The notes beneath the pieces were generated by a model, which saw only the letters and a program-made list of their open reading frames with translations, searched no databases and had not been told where the DNA came from. Source: Actinotalea sp. JY-7876 (GTDB lineage: Bacteria > Actinomycetota > Actinomycetes > Actinomycetales > Cellulomonadaceae). From it: a stretch of 64,000 nt of DNA. The stretch is from positions 682,001-746,000 of the forward strand of contig NZ_CP059493.1 in assembly GCF_014042015.1 (NCBI RefSeq). The letters run 5' to 3'. The position numbers were made by a program, and so were the translations under genes. Below, one piece after another: positions 7,571-14,934 of the stretch; the first letter of the stretch is position 1, and every line of letters begins with the position of its first letter.

Positions 7571-9856
7571 ATGGACCACGACGACGTGACCCCCGCCGCG
7601 AGCCGGCTCGACGTGCCGGCCGTGCTGGCTGCGCTGACCCTGGAGGAGAAGGTCGCGCTGCTCGACGGCTCGGACTTCTGGCGCACCACCCCGGTGGAGC
7701 GGCTCGGGGTCCCGGCGGCGTGGCTCTCCGACGGGCCGCACGGCGTGCGGGCCCAGCCCGTGGGCGGTGACCACCTCGGCGCGATGGCCGCGACGCCCGC
7801 GGTCGCGTTCCCCACCGCGGCGGCGACCGCGTCGTCGTGGGACGTGGACCTGCTGCGCCGCCTCGGTCGGGCCCTCGGCGAGGAGGCGCGCGCGCAGGGC
7901 GTGCAGGTCGTGCTCGGCCCCGGGGTCAACATGAAGCGCTCGCCGCTGTGCGGACGCAACTTCGAGTACTTCTCCGAGGACCCGTACCTGGCCGGCGAGC
8001 TCGCCGTGGCGATGGTCGACGGCGTCCAGGGCGCGGGCGTCGGCACGTCCGTCAAGCACTTCGCGGCCAACAACCAGGAGACGGACCGGATGTCCGTCTC
8101 GGTCGACATCGACGAGCGCACCCTGCGCGAGATCTACCTGCCCGCGTTCGAGGCGGTCGTCACGCGCGCCCGGCCGTGGACCGTGATGTGCGCCTACAAC
8201 CGGGTCAACGGCGTGTTCGCCTCGCAGGACCCGTGGCTGCTGACGCGGGTGCTGCGCGAGGAGTGGGGCTACGACGGGCTCGTCGTCTCCGACTGGGGCG
8301 CCGTCTACGACCGCGACGCGGCGCTGGCCGCCGGGCTCGACCTGGAGATGCCGTCGTCCGGGGGCGTGGGCGCCGCGGCCGTGCACCGCGCCCTGGCCGC
8401 CGGCACCCTCACGGAGGCCGACGTCGACCGCTCCGCGCGGCGGGTGCTCGAGCTGGTCGCGCGCTCGCGCCCGGAGCCGGGGCCCGACTACGACGAGGGG
8501 GCGCACCACGCGCTCGCCCGCGAGGCCGCGGCGGACTGCGTCGTGCTGCTGCGCAACGACGACGCCGTGCTGCCGCTCGCGCCCACCGGCGGCCCGGTCG
8601 CGGTGGTCGGGGAGTTCGCGCGCACGCCGCGCTTCGGCGGCGGCGGCAGCTCGCAGGTCACCACGACGCGCCTGGACGACGCGCTCGGCGCGCTGCGCGA
8701 GCAGCTCGCCGGCCGCGAGGTGCGCTTCGCGCCCGGGTTCACCCTCACGGACGACACCCCGGAGCAGGAGGCGGCGCGGCTGCGCGACGAGGCCGTGCAG
8801 GCCGTCCGCGGCGCCGACGTGGCCCTGCTGTTCCTCGGCCTGCCGGACGCCTACGAGTCCGAGGGCTACGACCGCGAGCACATGCACCTGCCCCCGCAGC
8901 AGGTCGCCGTGCTCGAGGCCGTGGCGGGGGCGGTGGAGCGCGTCGTCGTCGTGCTCACCAACGGCTCCGTCGTCGAGGTCGCGCCGTGGCAGCACCACGC
9001 CGACGCGCTGCTCGAGACGTGGCTGCTGGGCCAGGCCGGCGGCGGCGCCGTCGCGGACGTGCTGACCGGCGCGGTCAACCCCTCGGGCAAGCTCGCCGAG
9101 ACGATGCCCGTACGGCTGGCCGACAACCCCGCGCTGGGCAACTTCCCGGGCGACGCGGGCGTGGTCCACTACGGGGAGCGGCTGCTCATCGGCTACCGCT
9201 GGTACGACGCGCACGCGCTCCAGGTCGCCTACCCCTTCGGGCACGGGCTGTCCTACACGAGCTTCGAGTACGCCGATCTCGCCATCGAGGTGCTCGACGA
9301 CGGTGTGCAGCCGCGGGTGCGCGCCTCCTTCACCGTGACGAACACGGGCGCGCGGGCGGGCAAGGAGGTGGCGCAGGTCTACGTGTCCGACGACGAGGCC
9401 ACCGTGTTCCGGCCCGACCAGGAGCTCAAGGGCTTCACCAAGGTGGCGCTGGAGCCGGGAGCCTCGACGCGCGTGGAGGTCGAGCTCGACGCGCGGGCGT
9501 TCGCCTGCTGGCACCCGGCGCTGGGCCGGTGGGTCGTCGAGCCGGGCACCTTCACCGTGCTGGTCGGCGCGTCCTCGCGCGACGTGCGCCTGCGCGGCGC
9601 CGTCGCGCTCGCCGGCGAGCCCGTGACGCTGCCCGTGGACCCGGACGCGAGCGCCGAGCGGTGGCTCGCACACCCCACGCTGGGCCCGCGCCTGCGCGAG
9701 CTCGCGCCGGGTACCGCGCTCGGGGACCTCATCCTGCTCGAGGGGGAGACCGGCCAGATGATGCGGGCCATCCCGATGCGGCGCCTGGTGCGCTTCCCCG
9801 GGTCGCCGATCACGGAGGAGTGGCTCGAGGAGGCGGTGGCGGAGGCGCAGGGGTGA
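7571..9856 (+). CDS. GH3 family beta-glycosidase
   Basis: 761 residues with the classic GH3 order. The N-terminal TIM barrel begins with LTLEEKVALLDGSDFW, contains KHFAANNQETDR, and has the nucleophile in VVSDWGAVYD (Asp241). An alpha/beta sandwich follows from about residue 320, and a fibronectin-III-like C-terminal domain from about residue 590. There is no signal peptide, so it acts in the cytoplasm on imported oligosaccharides or glycosides. It follows the regulator by 24 bases. In this operon it may release a pentose such as apiose from a disaccharide or aglycone. Plain beta-glucosidase or beta-xylosidase activity is equally compatible with the sequence. Confidence 0.9.
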   Translation: MDHDDVTPAASRLDVPAVLAALTLEEKVALLDGSDFWRTTPVERLGVPAAWLSDGPHGVRAQPVGGDHLGAMAATPAVAFPTAAATASSWDVDLLRRLGRALGEEARAQGVQVVLGPGVNMKRSPLCGRNFEYFSEDPYLAGELAVAMVDGVQGAGVGTSVKHFAANNQETDRMSVSVDIDERTLREIYLPAFEAVVTRARPWTVMCAYNRVNGVFASQDPWLLTRVLREEWGYDGLVVSDWGAVYDRDAALAAGLDLEMPSSGGVGAAAVHRALAAGTLTEADVDRSARRVLELVARSRPEPGPDYDEGAHHALAREAAADCVVLLRNDDAVLPLAPTGGPVAVVGEFARTPRFGGGGSSQVTTTRLDDALGALREQLAGREVRFAPGFTLTDDTPEQEAARLRDEAVQAVRGADVALLFLGLPDAYESEGYDREHMHLPPQQVAVLEAVAGAVERVVVVLTNGSVVEVAPWQHHADALLETWLLGQAGGGAVADVLTGAVNPSGKLAETMPVRLADNPALGNFPGDAGVVHYGERLLIGYRWYDAHALQVAYPFGHGLSYTSFEYADLAIEVLDDGVQPRVRASFTVTNTGARAGKEVAQVYVSDDEATVFRPDQELKGFTKVALEPGASTRVEVELDARAFACWHPALGRWVVEPGTFTVLVGASSRDVRLRGAVALAGEPVTLPVDPDASAERWLAHPTLGPRLRELAPGTALGDLILLEGETGQMMRAIPMRRLVRFPGSPITEEWLEEAVAEAQG

Positions 9857-10029
9857 GGGGCCGGGCAGGGCTCTGGGTGCGGCCGGGACCGGCCGGCCGG
9901 TAGGCTGCGTGAGCGTCGACGGCGGCTCTAGGGCTGCTCGGCGACGTATGACAGGGCCCTCTGGAACCACCTCCCGTGCCCGGCCGTCTCGCGCGCCGGG
10001 CGCTTGGCCGGGATTCCGTCAGGTCCCTC

Positions 10030-10102
10030 GCGCCTGTAGCTCAGGGGATAGAGCACCGCTCTCCTAAAGCGGGTGTCGGCAGTTCGAATCTGCCCAGGCG
10101 CA
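10030..10102 (+). tRNA. tRNA-Arg, anticodon CCT
   Basis: A complete 73-nt cloverleaf. The acceptor stem pairs GCGCCTG with CAGGCGC and an A discriminator follows. The D-arm contains TAGCTCAGGGGATAGAGC. The anticodon stem CCGCT/AGCGG encloses the loop CTCCTAA (anticodon CCT). The T-arm contains GTTCGAATC. CCA is not encoded. The 3' half (from 10061) is repeated at 33506, which marks this gene as the integration site of the following island. The gene remains intact after integration. Confidence 0.95.
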
Positions 10103-10103
10103 C
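10061..10103 (+). repeat. attL-type site: 3' half of tRNA-Arg
   Basis: From the anticodon loop to just past the acceptor stem, this segment is shared with 33506-33548 in direct orientation. The first 24 bases are identical and three single-base differences follow. tRNA 3' halves that include the anticodon or T-loop are the standard crossover target of tyrosine integrases. Confidence 0.85.
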
Positions 10104-10235
10104 AGAAGTGTTACCGCAGGTCAGAGGCGATATTGGTGCCGACACCGCGGCAGGGCGCGTGTCCGATTTGCCGGGCATTGGTCAGCGCGTGGTCAGTGAC
10201 TCGTTGTGTGGGACTCCGGTAGATGGTGGACATCT

Positions 10236-10313
10236 TGGTTCCGGTTCCTGCCTGACAGGTTGCGGACGCGGTTCCGGTGGGTGGGCGACAGTGGTTCCGG
10301 CTCCTGCCTGACA
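10236..10313 (+). repeat. 22-bp direct repeat at the left edge of an IS fragment
   Basis: TGGTTCCGGTTCCTGCCTGACA (10236-10257; first 20 bases are the core) recurs at 10292-10313 with one base changed, 56 bp apart. It lies just before an IS481-type transposase start, so it may be the duplicated terminal region of that element. The 10103-10235 stretch before it contains no gene that I can support. Confidence 0.55.
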
Positions 10314-10391
10314 CTCGTGCTCGTCTTCCGGTCAGTGCGGCCGTGGGGTTCGCTCGTCGTGACGATGGGGTCGCGGCGAGAGGGGCCGGTC

Positions 10392-10929
10392 GTGCTGGTG
10401 GAGCTGGGTGTGGTGGAGCAGCGGTATCAGGCGGTGCTCGAGGTCCTGGGCGGGGTGTCGGTGACCGAGGTAGCCCGGCGCAACGGGGTCGCTCGGCAGA
10501 CGGTCCATGACTGGCTGCGCCGGTATGCCGGCGGCGGGCTGGCGGGGCTGGCCGACCGGTCCTCGCGACCGGTCTCGTGCCCGCATCAGATGGCCCCGGT
10601 GGTCGAGGCGATGGCGGTGGCGATGCGTCGGGCGCATCCGGCGTGGGGTCCGTCGCGGATCGTGTGGCGCCTGGAGCGGGACGGGGTGGCGCCGGTGCCG
10701 TCGCGGTCGGCGGTCTATCGGGCGCTGCTGCGTCACGGCCTGGTCGAGGGGACCAAGCGGCGACGGCGCCGGGAGGACTACCGGCGCTGGGAGCGGGGTC
10801 GGTCGATGGAGCTGTGGCAGATGGACGTGATGGGTCGGGCGTTCCTCGCCGATGGCCGGGAGATGAAGATCGTGACCGGGATCGACGACCACTCCCGGTT
10901 CTGCGTGTGCGCGGTCGCGGTGCCCCTGT
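10392..10929 (+). pseudogene. IS481-family transposase, truncated at the C-terminus
   Basis: The reading frame begins VELGVVEQRYQAVLEV, the usual start of IS481 transposases, with GTG at 10392 (ATG at 10365 is possible). A helix-turn-helix follows (SVTEVARRNGVARQTVHDWL), then the winged part and the beginning of the DDE core, with QMDVMG and TGIDDHSRF supplying the first acidic residues. Homology stops near 10929 after CAVAVP. The last catalytic glutamate and the rest of the core are gone, replaced by unrelated sequence with a large hairpin. It is therefore not functional. Confidence 0.8.
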
Positions 10930-11419
10930 CAACGCCGGGCGAATTCGGACCCCCTGTTGCTGGGCGGGTTGCGACGAACCCTCGAACCCGCCGGCGCCAG
11001 GGGGTCAGGTTTCACGCGGCATCGACAAGGACGGCGCGCCGCCGGCAGTGCAGCATCCGCCCGACCGCACGGTCATCGGCACGAGCGCGGATCGCAGCAT
11101 TACCGGACGGCGCACTGCGCTCCGACGTCGCCCCGCTGCCTCCATCTGCCGGAGCGCGACGGCTCCGGCATCGGTAGACGTTCGCCGGATGCCGGAGCCC
11201 GTCTTCGAGCAGTACTTGCCACAGTCGATGGGGCGGTGCACTAGCTCCACCCGATCACGCCGGTGCCACTCGACCGTGAAGGGGCCGCGCCGTCTCCTCA
11301 CGGTCGCCGCCGATCTATGAGTTCCTCGCGACCTCAGGCCCAGGAAGGCGTCGGCCGCGCCTTCGGCCCTGACTTCAACCGCTTCTTCGCGGCACCGTTG
11401 GCCCGCAGTGACGCGCAAC
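10930..11419. other. Non-coding stretch with a two-part hairpin (10948-11006)
   Basis: No open frame here has protein-like composition. The notable feature is a 59-base inverted structure. GACCCCCTG (10948-10956) pairs with CAGGGGGTC (10998-11006), and inside it GGCGGGTT (10963-10970) pairs with AACCCGCC (10985-10992) around a 14-base loop. Such structures occur at IS ends, attenuators and as recombination hot spots. It sits at the truncation point of the IS481-type transposase. Nothing else was seen up to the SecB-like gene. Confidence 0.45.
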
Positions 11420-11878
11420 TCAAGAGGGATCTGCTGGGACATCAGGATCTGGGGAAACATCACCCTGGGCAAGCTCTGCTGCAACCTCGAGAGGCGGAAG
11501 CATGACACCGGCGAACCCGAGGCGGCTTGCTGTGGTCGCCAGGGCCTCGCGCACGTACGGGTAGGCCACGCGCATTGCAGTGGACTGCCCGAAGCTCTCG
11601 ATCTGTTCGGTGGACCAGCCGCACGACTCGAAGGTCGCCACGACAGACGCCTCAACGTGGCCGTAGTCGGCTCCTTCTGCATCTGTCAGATCACCACGAC
11701 CCGTCAAGCGATACAGGTAGGTGCTTCCCTCTTCGTAGTACGCCAGATCCAGGTTGTACTTCGTCGCCGGTGCAAGCCCCGCAGCGCGGCGCTCGCCGGA
11801 CAGTTGAACGAGTGCGACTGAAGTCAACCGCGGTACCGCCGAGCCGGAAGCCGTCTGAGCGGTCTTGCCGTCACTCAT
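11420..11878 (-). CDS. SecB-like protein, possible chaperone of a toxin-antitoxin set
   Basis: 152 residues. The C-terminal half reads AYPYVREALATTASRLGFAGVMLPPLEV, which matches the SecB pattern (PYxRE, then a short helix and an LPPxxF-like end). The earlier LDLAYYEE and VEASVVATF segments fit the SecB beta-strands. Free SecB is rare in actinobacteria. SecB-like proteins there usually belong to toxin-antitoxin-chaperone (TAC) loci, where they keep the antitoxin folded. Its ATG overlaps the stop of the upstream helix-turn-helix gene by eight bases, so the two are coupled. The family assignment is by pattern and of medium strength. Confidence 0.55.
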   Translation of the reverse strand: MSDGKTAQTASGSAVPRLTSVALVQLSGERRAAGLAPATKYNLDLAYYEEGSTYLYRLTGRGDLTDAEGADYGHVEASVVATFESCGWSTEQIESFGQSTAMRVAYPYVREALATTASRLGFAGVMLPPLEVAAELAQGDVSPDPDVPADPS

Positions 11879-12593
11879 TCGAAACCCTCAGGGAAAGCTC
11901 CTGTCCGCTGATCGCGATCCGCTCCCGTAGGTGCCACATAGCGTGCTGAGGGAGCACCAAGGATGGTTCCTGGGTCACGACGGCCGGAACGACGAGTGGA
12001 CTTGACGCTGGACCCGTGTCGATACGGCGCCAGTCCTCCGAAGGCCCATGAGCCGTGAGCGCCGGCTGCCCCACCACCTGCCCGAATGCCACCTCGTCCG
12101 CGAGCGCCTTGTCGATCTCGGCGACCGAGGCACGGTCAAGGAATTCCAGCCCATCCTCTGGGTCGATGTGCACGACGTCGCGGACCCACGCCACGACCTC
12201 GGGCCACTGGTAGAGCATCGTGAGCCGCCCGCTGCTCCCGGCACTGACGGCCTCATAGGGCTCCGGGAAGGCACGGCGGTTCGACCGCCGACGCCCGGCC
12301 GCCCACAGACGTGCGGCCTCGTGACTGACCGAGCAACGCTCCGCGATGTCACTGAGCGTGACCAGGTCGTCGTGCACACGCTCGACGCTCACGCCGCTCA
12401 TGTGCTGGTGGATCCGGCGAGCGCACTCCAGAACCCGATCGCGAGCAAGGTCACGCTCTACGAAGCAGACCGCGTACGACATCGGGCCCACGGCGTGGAA
12501 CGCCAGGTCGCAGAGCTCGCTCGGGATGGTGGCGTACGCACGCGGGTCTTGCAGGTCCAGCCCTCGCAGACGGAGGGCCACCCGGACGGTCAC
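11871..12593 (-). CDS. Helix-turn-helix protein, possible antitoxin/autorepressor
   Basis: 240 residues from the GTG at 12593, which has GAGGAG six bases upstream. An in-frame ATG at 12629 would add 12 residues but lies at the -10 region of a good promoter. A helix-turn-helix is visible in the middle (LSDIAERCSVSHEAARLWAAGRRR, shortened), followed by YQWPEVVAWVRDVV, a pattern also seen in small regulators where the residue after the HTH contacts DNA. The first 80 residues do not match a family I recognise. The gene lies between a HicA-like gene and a SecB-like gene, with an 18-bp palindrome over its promoter, so an antitoxin that represses its own operon is plausible. Confidence 0.6.
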   Translation of the reverse strand: MTVRVALRLRGLDLQDPRAYATIPSELCDLAFHAVGPMSYAVCFVERDLARDRVLECARRIHQHMSGVSVERVHDDLVTLSDIAERCSVSHEAARLWAAGRRRSNRRAFPEPYEAVSAGSSGRLTMLYQWPEVVAWVRDVVHIDPEDGLEFLDRASVAEIDKALADEVAFGQVVGQPALTAHGPSEDWRRIDTGPASSPLVVPAVVTQEPSLVLPQHAMWHLRERIAISGQELSLRVSNE

Positions 12594-12620
12594 AGCATCT
12601 CCTCGGGTCGGCCGACTTGA

Positions 12621-12651
12621 ACCATACATTCAGTGTTGGAGATCTCCAACA
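12621..12651 (-). promoter_or_regulatory. Promoter with 18-bp palindromic operator over the -35 box
   Basis: TGTTGGAGATCTCCAACA is a perfect palindrome at 12634-12651. On the minus strand it contains the -35 element TTGGAG (12649-12644), followed after 17 bases by the -10 element TATGGT (12626-12621). The GTG start lies about 30 bases further on. The arrangement fits negative autoregulation by the HTH protein it drives. Confidence 0.6.
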
Positions 12652-12653
12652 TG

Positions 12654-13340
12654 TCATGTATCGGCACGCGACGCACCCGGGTTGAGACGCTCCAGCCGCT
12701 CCTCGAGCCGACCGCACCACCGGTGCAGCTCCCCTGCCGAGACCCGCACGCGTTCGGCACGACTGACCTGGCCGACACGAGCCGCCAGCCGCCTGGCCTG
12801 TGCAACGTAAGCCCGTCCTCTGCGAAGCAGGTCCGCCACGACATGCGGGTCGATCGGCTCCGACTGCTCCGCCGCGAGCGCCTGCTCTAGAAGCAGCTCC
12901 AAATCCTGTGCGGCATCCAGGGCAGTCAACTGTGCGGTGGCGGTCATCTCCTCGAAGGAGTCCAGGGCGGACCGGCGCGTCTCACCGCGATTCAGCATGT
13001 CCTCCGCTTCGGCCAGCAACTCTTGCGCTCGTTCGAGCTTGCTCAAGGCCTTGTCGTAGTGGTGGCCCTTCAGGGGTGGACCGTCGAGGACGCCGTGCTT
13101 GCAGCGATCGACCCGCTTCCGCGCCTCGATGGCGAAGAACTCAGCGCCCGAGGCCGTGCAGTCGACCTGGAAGCTGTGCTGCTCACCCTCCGGACCGGGG
13201 CAAGTGACGACGCCCCATAGGTGCGGGGCGTCGATGTAGTGCAGGCTCCATCCGGCCGCACGCGCGCGCTCCAGCGGTTCGCGCCAGTAGGCCTTCTGAT
13301 GCGACGGCCACCTCTGTTCGGTGCCGTACGCGGTGACCAT
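12654..13340 (-). CDS. Unknown protein with HicA-like N-terminal part and coiled C-terminus
   Basis: 228 residues from the ATG at 13340, which has GGGAGG eight bases upstream. The first 80 residues (RARAAGWSLHYIDAPHLWGVVTCP, then HSFQVDCTASGAEFFAIEARKRVDRC, both shortened) follow the HicA-type mRNA-interferase layout: GW-strand, His-containing strand, Cys-Pro, closing helix with RxxxRC. The rest is rich in Ala, Glu and Leu and probably helical or coiled. It ends three bases before the palindromic promoter of the next gene. A toxin role in a TAC-like module is an inference; the protein could also be a non-toxic DNA- or RNA-binding partner. Confidence 0.5.
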   Translation of the reverse strand: MVTAYGTEQRWPSHQKAYWREPLERARAAGWSLHYIDAPHLWGVVTCPGPEGEQHSFQVDCTASGAEFFAIEARKRVDRCKHGVLDGPPLKGHHYDKALSKLERAQELLAEAEDMLNRGETRRSALDSFEEMTATAQLTALDAAQDLELLLEQALAAEQSEPIDPHVVADLLRRGRAYVAQARRLAARVGQVSRAERVRVSAGELHRWCGRLEERLERLNPGASRADT

Positions 13341-13752
13341 GGCCCCTGCCTCCCGCGTCGACTCCCACGCCTGGTTCACGCCGGGACCGGTCCACACCCG
13401 CGCTGAGGTCGCAGCCTACTGCGGCACTCCCTGCCGGCGCCTGGACCAGGCCGCAAACCTCAACTATCCGCAGGGAGCCCGCTGACGTCTTCCCGACGGA
13501 GTGGTTTTCGCTAGCCGGCCATGAGCAACGTCTGGGTCGCCAGCCGACACGGCAGGACATGAACCCTCCCTCAGCCGTCGGCACGATCTGGGGGATCGCG
13601 GCATGATCGGACACTCGTACCGGCTCCCCGTCGGCTCGGCGAATGGGTCGACCCCATCGTCTGCCGATTCGAGGGCGGGCACTCTCACACGCCGCGCGAG
13701 GCGAAGGTCGAGGGGTGGGTGCAACCGGGAGTCGGGCTGGGCTGTCTAGGCC
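13341..13752. other. Intergenic stretch, no gene supported
   Basis: About 410 bases between the HicA-like gene and the integrase remnant. Short open frames exist on both strands but have no recognisable motif or good ribosome site. It may hold a promoter for the HicA-like gene at its left end and the lost 3' part of the integrase at its right end. Confidence 0.4.
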
Positions 13753-14681
13753 TCAACGGTGACCTCTGCCACTATCGACTCCGTGGTCGGACTTGATACG
13801 CGTCGCCTCCATCCACCGCGACCGCGCGCGGAAGTTGGTGTTCGTCCACACGCCCCCGCTCCGGCTTGGGAACAGGTACGAGCCCGGCTCCGTCGCAGCG
13901 ACTCGCGTCCTCGCGTATTCGTCAAGGGCCGCAGGCACCGGCACGGTCCGCGTCTGGTGCGTCTTCGTCGGCCCGAACACCGCCCCGCTGGTCCGCTTGG
14001 ACTGCGTCGCCGCCCGGTGCACCCGGACGCCGAGACCGTGCGGGGTCTGCACGACGTCGTCGACCCGCAGCGCCGCCATCTCCGAGAACCGGCACCCCGT
14101 CGTCCCGAGGAACAGCACTACCGGCTGGCACAGCGGCGGCACCGCCATGACCAGCCGGCCGAGCTGCTCGGGCCGGAGCCAGTGCGGCTCCCGCTTGATG
14201 CCCCCGCGCGGCAGCGCCACCATCCGCGCGACGTTGACGCTCAGTCGCCGGTCGCGGATCGCGTAGTCGAAGACCAGCCGCATCATCGACAGGGCCCGAC
14301 GCCGTGTCGCCGTCGCCAGCCCACGCGCCGTCAGGGCCGACATCACTCGCTCGACGTCGGCCGCCGAGATCCCGGAAATCGGGTACGCCCCGATCTCCGG
14401 GATCACGTACTTGTCCAGCAGGAACCGCGTGGTCTCCTGCTGCGCACCGCCAGGTGACCACGCGAGGCTTGCCACTCCTCGGCCAGCGCCGCGAACGTCA
14501 TCCGCCCGCGCGCCGGGTCGATCCACGAGCCGGCGTCCAGCTTCGCGAGCTGGTCCGCCTCCCAGCGCTTCGCATCGACCCGGCGTCCGAACGACCGCTG
14601 CGCGATGACCCGGCCCTCGAAGAACACCTTCGCGCGCCAGGTCACGGTCCCCGTGGGGTGCGCCCGCCTGGTGACGGACAT
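13753..14681 (-). pseudogene. Tyrosine integrase, frameshifted and C-terminally truncated
   Basis: The N-terminal part starts at the ATG at 14681, overlapping the excisionase stop. It reads as an arm-binding domain (TVTWRAKVFFEGRVIAQRSF, then MTFAALAEEWQASR). Near 14440-14455 the frame shifts by one base and continues as a core-binding and catalytic domain (TRFLLDKYVIPEIGAYPISGI, LGTTGCRFSEMAALRVDD with the first catalytic Arg). After NTNFRARSRW the protein runs out, so the HxxR box, the second His and the tyrosine nucleophile are missing. Both defects are inactivating. An intact integrase of this type should be near 370-400 residues. Confidence 0.8.
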
Positions 14682-14899
14682 CAGCGTCGCTTCATCGGCA
14701 TCGTCGGCTCTCGCTCGACCCACGCCGCCGGGAGGAGGATCACCGTGCCCAGCCGGCGGTAAGGGATCTGCTCGTGCTCGACCAGGTGGTACAGCGTCCG
14801 GGGCGGCACCCCGAGCACCCGCGCCGCGTCCTTCACGCGGTAGTACTGCCGGGCGGGGGTGACGGTGGTGCTGTCGGTGCGCTGCGCGGTCGTGGTCAT
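14681..14899 (-). CDS. Excisionase-type small helix-turn-helix protein
   Basis: 72 residues with a MerR-like DNA-binding helix pair: YYRVKDAARVLGVPPRTLYHLV, then IPYRRLGTVILLPAAWVE (both shortened). This is the HTH_17/excisionase pattern. The ATG at 14899 follows GGAG at good spacing. Its TGA overlaps the integrase ATG (ATGA), which is the usual xis-int arrangement of actinobacterial integrative elements. It would direct excision, but its integrase partner is broken. It starts 36 bases after the relaxase stop and may share its transcript. Confidence 0.8.
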   Translation of the reverse strand: MTTTAQRTDSTTVTPARQYYRVKDAARVLGVPPRTLYHLVEHEQIPYRRLGTVILLPAAWVEREPTMPMKRR

Positions 14900-14934
14900 G
14901 GTCCTTCTCCTTCGTGGTTGTGGTTGGCATTCCC

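Noticed and set aside
6287-9970. A 1227-codon open frame on the minus strand across the regulator and GH3 genes
   Set aside because: It is antisense to two clearly recognisable genes and its composition (Arg, Gly, His, Val rich, no motifs) is the usual shadow in very GC-rich DNA.
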